A DNA stretch of 10,986 nucleotides from positions 1-10,986 of the forward strand of contig PFDW01000069.1 in assembly GCA_002793835.1 (NCBI GenBank), written 5' to 3'. A program made the translations under genes and the position numbers. Source of the stretch: Candidatus Portnoybacteria bacterium CG10_big_fil_rev_8_21_14_0_10_36_7 (GTDB lineage: Bacteria > Patescibacteriota > Minisyncoccia > Portnoybacterales > PFDW01). The notes under the pieces were generated by a model. The model had not been told where the DNA came from and made no database searches. It saw nothing but the letters and a program-made list of their open reading frames with translations. Below, piece by piece: positions 7,076 through 10,986 of this stretch; position 1 is the first letter of the stretch; each line of letters starts with the position of its first letter.

Positions 7076-7081
7076 ACTATC

Positions 7082-7486
7082 ATGTTGATGCCAAAAAAAG
7101 TAAAACATAGAAAGTGGCAGAAAGGGCGAACAAGAGGAGTCGCGTCTAGAGGTTTTGAATTGGCATTTGGCAGTTGTGGTCTTAAGGCAATGCAGACAGC
7201 TTGGGTTGATGGAAGACAGATTGAGTCCGCGAGACGGACCATAACGCATTCACTAAAAAGAGGTGGAAAATTATGGATAAGAATTTTTCCCGATATGCCA
7301 AGAACAAGAAAGGGTCAAGAAGTTCCGATGGGTGGAGGAAAAGGCGCGGTAGAATTTTATGTCGCACCAGTTAAGCCCGGCCGAATTCTTTTTGAAATTG
7401 ATGGTATTGGTGCAGATGAAGCAAAGAGAGCTTTAACTTTGGCAGCTCGTAAAATGCCAATGAAAACAAGAATTGTAACCAGATAA
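7082..7486 (+). CDS. rplP: 50S ribosomal protein L16
   Basis: L16 organises the A-site side of the peptidyl-transferase region and is a late assembly protein. The 134 residues match the family. Hallmarks are MLMPKKVKHRKWQKGRTRG (1-19), the FGSCGLKAM segment, DGRQIESARRTIT (43-55), KLWIRIFPDMP (63-73), MGGGKGAVEFYVAPVKPGR (83-101) and the closing RKMPMKTRIV. The residue before MGGGKG is Pro82; the aligned E. coli residue is Arg81, which the oxygenase RoxA (YcfD) hydroxylates, so that modification cannot occur at this site. It starts 6 nt after rpsC in the context CTATCATG and ends 1 nt before rpmC. Confidence 0.98.
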   Translation: MLMPKKVKHRKWQKGRTRGVASRGFELAFGSCGLKAMQTAWVDGRQIESARRTITHSLKRGGKLWIRIFPDMPRTRKGQEVPMGGGKGAVEFYVAPVKPGRILFEIDGIGADEAKRALTLAARKMPMKTRIVTR

Positions 7487-7487
7487 T

Positions 7488-7682
7488 ATGTTAGCTAAAG
7501 AATTAAGACAAACTTCTGAAATGGAGTTAATACGACATATCAGCGAGCTTTCAGATAAGCTTCGTCATTTAAGGTTTGAAAAAAGTATGCAAAAATTGAA
7601 GAATAGCAATGAAATTTACGAAGTAAAAAAAGATATCGCCAGAATAAAAACGATTTTAAATGAGAAAAAACATGGAAAATAA
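7488..7682 (+). CDS. rpmC: 50S ribosomal protein L29
   Basis: L29 is a small two-helix protein beside the tunnel exit, next to L23. The 64 residues have the family shape: MLAKELRQTSEMELIRHISE in the first helix, LRHLRFEKSMQKLKN, then EVKKDIARIKTILNEK in the last helix. The typical length is 60-70. It begins 1 nt after the rplP stop (TAATATG). Its last codons overlap the start of rpsQ, the only overlap in the block, which suggests translational coupling. The stop is doubled (TAATAA). Confidence 0.94.
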   Translation: MLAKELRQTSEMELIRHISELSDKLRHLRFEKSMQKLKNSNEIYEVKKDIARIKTILNEKKHGK

Positions 7683-7926
7683 TAAATTAAAACAAAAACT
7701 TCAGGGCGTGGTGGTTAGTGATAAAATGGATAAAACTGTTGTTGTGGAAGTGAAGAAAATGAAGATGCACGCAAAATATCTTAAGCGTTATTTGATGAGT
7801 AAAAAATATAAAGTGCATGACGAAAGTAATCAAGCGCATATTGGGGATAATGTTATTATTCAGTCTTGTAGGCCAATTAGTCGAGATAAAAGATGGATAT
7901 TAAAGGAAATAGTAAAGAAATCATAA
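7672..7926 (+). CDS. rpsQ: 30S ribosomal protein S17
   Basis: S17 is a primary 16S rRNA binder with an OB fold, in the 30S body. The core reads LQGVVVSDKMDKTVVVEV (10-27), then KMHAKYLKRYLMSKKYKVHD (31-50), the HIGDNVIIQSCRPISRDKRW segment (56-75) and LKEIVKK. From ATG 7672 it has 84 residues, within the usual 80-90. ATG 7660, four codons earlier in the same frame, is an alternative that lengthens the overlap with rpmC from 11 to 23 nt; 7672 is chosen for the smaller overlap, with no ribosome-binding site to decide. rplN follows after 9 nt. Confidence 0.95.
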   Translation: MENNKLKQKLQGVVVSDKMDKTVVVEVKKMKMHAKYLKRYLMSKKYKVHDESNQAHIGDNVIIQSCRPISRDKRWILKEIVKKS

Positions 7927-7935
7927 TACAAAACA

Positions 7936-8304
7936 ATGATTCAATTAAGATCAATTTTAAATGTTGCGGATAATTCAGGAGCGAGAAAAATTGCTTGTTT
8001 TAAAGTTTTGCGCGGTTCATTTCATAGAACCGCTGAATTAGGTGATATAATTGTCGCGTCAGTAAAAGAAGCAGAACCTAGAAAGCAAGTTAAAAAGGGA
8101 GAAGTCGTAAAGGCGGTAATAGTTAGACAGCGGAAGGCTTATCGTCGAAGCGATGGATCTTATGTTAGATTCGATGAAAATGCCGCGGTTATTATTGATG
8201 CTAATAAAGAACCTCGTGGGACACGAATTTTAGGTCCAATACCACGAGAGTTAAAAGATAGAGGTTTTAATACCATTATTTCTTTAGCTAAAGAAGTTGT
8301 ATAA
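7936..8304 (+). CDS. rplN: 50S ribosomal protein L14
   Basis: L14 lies at the subunit interface, contacts 16S rRNA helix 14 and is the target of the silencing factor RsfS in bacteria that have it. The 122 residues are exactly the family length. Motifs are [19 protein letters not shown] (1-19), the [12 protein letters not shown] strand region, [19 protein letters not shown], then [11 protein letters not shown] and [13 protein letters not shown] toward the end. It lies 9 nt after rpsQ and 4 nt before rplX; the start context AAAACAATG has no Shine-Dalgarno motif. No unusual residues were seen. Confidence 0.99.
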   Translation: MIQLRSILNVADNSGARKIACFKVLRGSFHRTAELGDIIVASVKEAEPRKQVKKGEVVKAVIVRQRKAYRRSDGSYVRFDENAAVIIDANKEPRGTRILGPIPRELKDRGFNTIISLAKEVV

Positions 8305-8308
8305 AAAT

Positions 8309-8614
8309 ATGAATATCAAGAAAGGAGACAAAGTATTAATATTATCAGGGAAGGATCGCGGAAAAACTAGCCGTGTGCTTAAGGCATTGCCTGAGAGCGA
8401 AAGACTAATTGTGGAAAATATTAATATGGTAAAGAAACATAAAAAGCCACGGAATCAAGGAGAAAAAGGACAAGTGGTTTTAGTACCACGGTCTTTACAT
8501 ATTTCAAATGCACAATTGATTTGTTCAAAGTGTGGTAAGCCAACTAGAGTAGGTAGAAAAATTACGGACAAGAAAACATTCAGGGCCTGTAAAAAGTGTA
8601 ATCAGGAATTTTAA
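8309..8614 (+). CDS. rplX: 50S ribosomal protein L24, zinc-finger form
   Basis: L24 starts 50S assembly by binding 23S rRNA domain I and sits near the tunnel exit. The KOW motif occupies the N-terminus (KKGDKVLILSGKDRGKTSRV, 4-23), followed by INMVKKHKKPRNQGEKGQ (38-55) and ISNAQLICSKCGKPTRVG (65-82). Four cysteines at 72, 75, 94 and 97 form two CxxC pairs (CSKC and CKKC), so this is the zinc-ribbon version of L24. The length is 101, as usual. A TTG at 8297 in frame overlaps rplN and would add MYKN; ATG 8309 gives the standard MNIKKGD start and is preferred. Confidence 0.97.
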   Translation: MNIKKGDKVLILSGKDRGKTSRVLKALPESERLIVENINMVKKHKKPRNQGEKGQVVLVPRSLHISNAQLICSKCGKPTRVGRKITDKKTFRACKKCNQEF

Positions 8615-8619
8615 ATAAT

Positions 8620-9165
8620 ATGAAATCAAAGAATTTAAAAGAATTATATTTTAGTGAAGTCAGGCCAAACCTTAAAAAGGATTTGGGTTTTAAAAATGAA
8701 ATGGCGGTTCCAAAAATGCTTAAAGTTACTCTGGATACGGGCATTGGTAGGTTTTTAAAAGACGAAAAAGCCAAGGATGGGATTTATAATGATTTAATGA
8801 TAATCAGTGGTCAGAAACCTAAAAAATGTCCAGCTAAGAGGGCGATCGCATCATTTAAAACTAGAGAAGGATTGATTATTGGTTATAAGGTTACCTTAAG
8901 AGGGCAACGAATGTATGATTTTTTAACTAGATTTATAAATATTGTTTTGCCTCGTACGAGAGACTTCAGAGGCTTAGATCTCAAAGGAATAGATAAGGGT
9001 GGAAATTTGAATATTGGGGTTAAGGAACAATTAGCATTCCCGGAAATTTCACAAGAAAGCGTGCATGTTATTTTCGGATTAGGCATTACTGTTACAACGA
9101 ATTCGAATAACCAGAAAGAAGCTGAAGCGTTGTTCCGAGCGTTGGGCTTCCCATTCAAGAAATAA
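8620..9165 (+). CDS. rplE: 50S ribosomal protein L5
   Basis: L5 binds 5S rRNA in the central protuberance and contacts the P-site tRNA. The 181 residues match the family (about 179). Motifs are LKELYFSEVRPNLKKDLG near the start, ISGQKPKKCPAKRAIASFK, IGYKVTLRGQRMYDFL, PRTRDFRGL, the EQLAFPEI segment and the ending LGFPFKK. The first residues, MKSKN, are the only variable part. An AGGAA at 8604-8608 lies 11 nt before the ATG, marginal for a ribosome-binding site. The next gene, rpsZ, begins 17 nt after the stop, the widest gap in the rplC-rpsE block. Confidence 0.99.
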   Translation: MKSKNLKELYFSEVRPNLKKDLGFKNEMAVPKMLKVTLDTGIGRFLKDEKAKDGIYNDLMIISGQKPKKCPAKRAIASFKTREGLIIGYKVTLRGQRMYDFLTRFINIVLPRTRDFRGLDLKGIDKGGNLNIGVKEQLAFPEISQESVHVIFGLGITVTTNSNNQKEAEALFRALGFPFKK

Positions 9166-9182
9166 TTTGTTAAAGCATATAT

Positions 9183-9368
9183 ATGGCAACACAAGCACAA
9201 ATACAAAAATCAAAGAGGACACCAAAATATAAGAGCAGAATTGTTAGACGTTGTTTTAGGTGTGGACGGAAAAGAGGTTATATGCGAGACTTCAATTTGT
9301 GCAGAATTTGTTTCCGCGAATTAGCATCCCAAGGGTTGATTCCTGGAATTAAAAAATCTTCTTGGTAA
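9183..9368 (+). CDS. rpsZ: 30S ribosomal protein S14, type Z (zinc-binding)
   Basis: S14 is in the 30S head near S3 and S10. At 61 residues this is the short zinc form; the zinc-free form is about 100. Cysteines at 24, 27, 40 and 43 make the pattern CFRC and CRIC around GRKRGYMRDFNL, and the protein ends with the conserved GLIPGIKKSSW. The N-terminal ATQAQIQKSKRTPKYKSR is basic and contacts 16S rRNA. The gene sits between rplE and rpsH as in the spc operon. A second, zinc-free copy used under zinc shortage cannot be judged from this window. Confidence 0.98.
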   Translation: MATQAQIQKSKRTPKYKSRIVRRCFRCGRKRGYMRDFNLCRICFRELASQGLIPGIKKSSW

Positions 9369-9372
9369 ACAT

Positions 9373-9765
9373 ATGATGACAGATCCTATATCAGACTTTT
9401 TAGCGCGAATAAGAAACGCACAGATGCGTGGACATGATCAAGTTTATGTGCCGTTTTCTGCATTGAAACAAGAACTAGCAAAAACTCTAGAAAAAAATGG
9501 ATATATAGCTGGGATGGAAAAGATAGGTAAGGAAAAGGCAAAAGAGCAGTTAGTAATAAACTTGAAATACGATGTTAGTGGTAATCCAGCTATTGTTGAG
9601 GCAAAAAAGATTTCAAAGCCTGGCCAAAGAATTTATATCCATAAGGATAAGATTCATCCGCAACAATTCATTTTGAGAGTTATTTCAACCTCAAAGGGAT
9701 TGATGAGCGATAAGGAAGCTAAAAAAGTGGGATTAGGCGGAGAGTTAATGTGCGAAATTAAATAA
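9373..9765 (+). CDS. rpsH: 30S ribosomal protein S8
   Basis: S8 is a primary binder of the 16S rRNA central domain and in E. coli is the translational repressor of the spc operon. The 130 residues equal the family length. Motifs are DPISDFLARIRNAQMRGHD (4-22), VPFSALKQELAKTLEKNGYI, ISKPGQRIY and the C-terminal STSKGLMSDKEAKKVGLGGE, with the closing MCEI. Two Met codons stand in tandem; the start may be 9373 or 9376, the latter giving the commoner MTDP N-terminus. It lies 4 nt after rpsZ and 4 nt before rplF. Confidence 0.98.
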   Translation: MMTDPISDFLARIRNAQMRGHDQVYVPFSALKQELAKTLEKNGYIAGMEKIGKEKAKEQLVINLKYDVSGNPAIVEAKKISKPGQRIYIHKDKIHPQQFILRVISTSKGLMSDKEAKKVGLGGELMCEIK

Positions 9766-9769
9766 ATAT

Positions 9770-10318
9770 ATGAGTAAAGTAGGAAAAAAACCAATTACAA
9801 TGCCAACAGGAGTCACTGCAACTTTAAGTGGCGATGTGTTGACTGTAAAAAGTGCTAAGGGGGAATTATCTAAAAAATTTCCGATTTTGAATTTGGATTT
9901 GAATGTTGCTGATGGACAAGCTATTGTTTCTCCTAAAATGGAAGACAAAGAAACAAAAACTTTATGGGGAACATGGAGGAATTTATTAAATAATATGATA
10001 ATTGGCGCGAGTGAAGGATATGTTAAACGCTTGGAATTGGAAGGAGTCGGTTATAAAGCGGTTTTGCAAGGGAAGAATTTACAAATGTCTTTAGGTTTCT
10101 CGCACCCAATTTTGATAGAACCACCAGCGGGAATAGAGTTTAAGATAGAAAAAAATACGATTTTAGTTTCAGGTATTGATAAAGAAGCAGTTGGTCAAAT
10201 TTGCGCCGAAATCAGAAGTTGGAGAGAGCCAGAACCGTATAAGGGTAAGGGTATCCGTTATGCTGGTGAAATTGTTAGACGTAAATCAGGTAAAAAAGTT
10301 GGTACAGCAGCTGCATAA
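9770..10318 (+). CDS. rplF: 50S ribosomal protein L6
   Basis: L6 lies at the base of the L7/L12 stalk near the sarcin-ricin loop, next to the elongation-factor binding site. The 182 residues are slightly over the usual 177-180. The start MSKVGKKPITMPTGVT is standard. The family's duplicated fold is visible as the segments around LWGTWRNLLNNMIIGASEGY and YKAVLQGKNLQMSLGFSHPI. The C-terminal signature EPYKGKGIRYAGEIVRRKSG (155-174) is intact and is followed by a short basic-then-Ala tail. The gene starts 4 nt after rpsH (TAAATATG) and ends 11 nt before rplR. Confidence 0.99.
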   Translation: MSKVGKKPITMPTGVTATLSGDVLTVKSAKGELSKKFPILNLDLNVADGQAIVSPKMEDKETKTLWGTWRNLLNNMIIGASEGYVKRLELEGVGYKAVLQGKNLQMSLGFSHPILIEPPAGIEFKIEKNTILVSGIDKEAVGQICAEIRSWREPEPYKGKGIRYAGEIVRRKSGKKVGTAAA

Positions 10319-10329
10319 AATTTATTACA

Positions 10330-10695
10330 ATGAAAGATATTAAAGAAATTATTTTAGCTAAGAGAGTAAAAAGGCACAAAAAAATTCGTGCCAGGATTAA
10401 AGGGACAAAAAATCGTCCTCGTCTTTCAGTATTTAGAAGTACAAAATATCTCCAAGTTCAATTAATCAATGATGGGAAAGGGGAGACTTTATTAGGGGTA
10501 ACTGATAAAGCTATTAAGATGGGTGGCAAAAAAATGACAAAAATTGAATCAGCAAAAGAATTAGGAAAAGTCTTGGCGGAAAAAGCAATTAAACAAAAAA
10601 TTGATACAGTAGTTTTTGATAGAGGTGGATTTAAATATCATGGAAGAATAAAATCATTAGCTGATAGTGCAAGAGAGGGAGGACTTAAATTTTAA
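10330..10695 (+). CDS. rplR: 50S ribosomal protein L18
   Basis: L18 binds 5S rRNA with L5 in the central protuberance. The 121 residues are near the usual 117-120. A basic N-terminal region (KRVKRHKKIRARIKGTKNRP) leads into RLSVFRSTKYLQVQLIND, then ESAKELGKVLAEKAIKQKID and the signature FDRGGFKYHGRIKSLADSAR with GLKF at the end. The AGGGAGGA at its 3' end encodes the conserved REGG and lies about 18 nt before rpsE, too far to be a standard ribosome-binding site. Five nt separate the stop from rpsE. Confidence 0.98.
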   Translation: MKDIKEIILAKRVKRHKKIRARIKGTKNRPRLSVFRSTKYLQVQLINDGKGETLLGVTDKAIKMGGKKMTKIESAKELGKVLAEKAIKQKIDTVVFDRGGFKYHGRIKSLADSAREGGLKF

Positions 10696-10700
10696 ATATT

Positions 10701-10986
10701 ATGGCAAATTTTAAAAAAAGTAATTTTAAGAAAGAGAAGTCAGAGTTTGACTCAAGAAATCTAGGAGTAGATAGAGTCACTCGTGTTGTGGCGGGCGGAA
10801 AAAGATTTCGGTTCCGGGTTATTGTTGTTGTGGGCGATCACAAAGGACGAGTGGGAATTGGTATGGGCAAAGGTATTGATGTTTCAATGGCTATTGAAAA
10901 AGCAACTAACCAAGGCAAGAAACATTTAGTTAATGTTCCAATCATTGCAGACGGAACAATTCCTCATGCGATTCATGTAAAATTTG
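10701..10986 (+). CDS. rpsE: 30S ribosomal protein S5, N-terminal part (3' end outside window)
   Basis: S5 lies at the back of the 30S subunit near the mRNA entry channel and affects decoding accuracy. Ninety-five residues are visible. After a Lys-rich N-terminus (MANFKKSNFKKEKSE) come DRVTRVVAGGKRFRFRVIVV (24-43) and GDHKGRVGIGMGKGIDV (45-61), the S5 double-stranded-RNA-binding-like domain, then AIEKATNQGKKHLVNVPI and GTIPHAIHVKF. The KRFRFRV form resembles S5 sequences I recall from Candidate Phyla Radiation genomes. The C-terminal domain and whatever follows (commonly rpmD and rplO) lie beyond the window, so absence of L30, often noted in these bacteria, cannot be tested here. Confidence 0.98.
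   Translation, partial: MANFKKSNFKKEKSEFDSRNLGVDRVTRVVAGGKRFRFRVIVVVGDHKGRVGIGMGKGIDVSMAIEKATNQGKKHLVNVPIIADGTIPHAIHVKF

Noticed and set aside
8883-9206. 107-codon open frame on the - strand opposite rplE and the rpsZ start.
   Set aside because: The + strand codes for a complete L5; the - strand frame has no family resemblance.

Overview
The window is a long, single-strand block of translation genes: the 3' end of a str-type operon (fusA, a small unassigned gene, tuf, rpsJ) running into the S10 and spc ribosomal-protein clusters (rplC to rpsE). All 22 genes are on the + strand. The first (fusA) is cut at its 5' end and the last (rpsE) at its 3' end. Order and content of the S10/spc part are canonical: S10, L3, L4, L23, L2, S19, L22, S3, L16, L29, S17, L14, L24, L5, S14, S8, L6, L18, S5.

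Organism: a bacterium with AT-rich DNA and the standard genetic code (no in-frame TGA, and every stop in the window is TAA). The zinc-type S14, the cysteine-bearing L24, the S5 N-terminal region (RVTRVVAGGKRFRFRV), an L22 with a 72-residue tail ending FRRKTI, and a small Phd-like gene beside an elongation-factor gene together suggest a Candidate Phyla Radiation (Patescibacteria) genome, perhaps Parcubacteria-like. This placement rests on recalled family resemblance, not on a tree.

Layout: 2-949 is the C-terminal half of EF-G. 958-1248 is a small acidic protein resembling Phd/YefM antitoxins. 1249-1423 is the largest non-coding gap; it holds a near-consensus promoter (TTGACA, 17 nt, TATACT) and a leader hairpin ahead of tuf. 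1424-2617 is EF-Tu and 2659-2985 is S10. 2986-3057 carries a GC-rich hairpin that looks like a bidirectional intrinsic terminator or attenuator. From 3058 to the end, genes are packed with gaps of 1-17 nt and one overlap.

Functionally this is one module: two elongation factors that drive the ribosome plus the subunits that build it. The tuf promoter would let EF-Tu and S10 be made at a higher level than EF-G, and the hairpin after S10 would set their level apart from the L3-S5 block. None of the 21 starts seen has a well-placed Shine-Dalgarno motif; they sit in A/T-rich contexts. I see no mobile element, CRISPR array, tRNA or rRNA, and no convincing evidence of a wholly new system. The points that merit follow-up are the Phd-like gene, the two regulatory gaps, the extended L22 and the SD-less starts.
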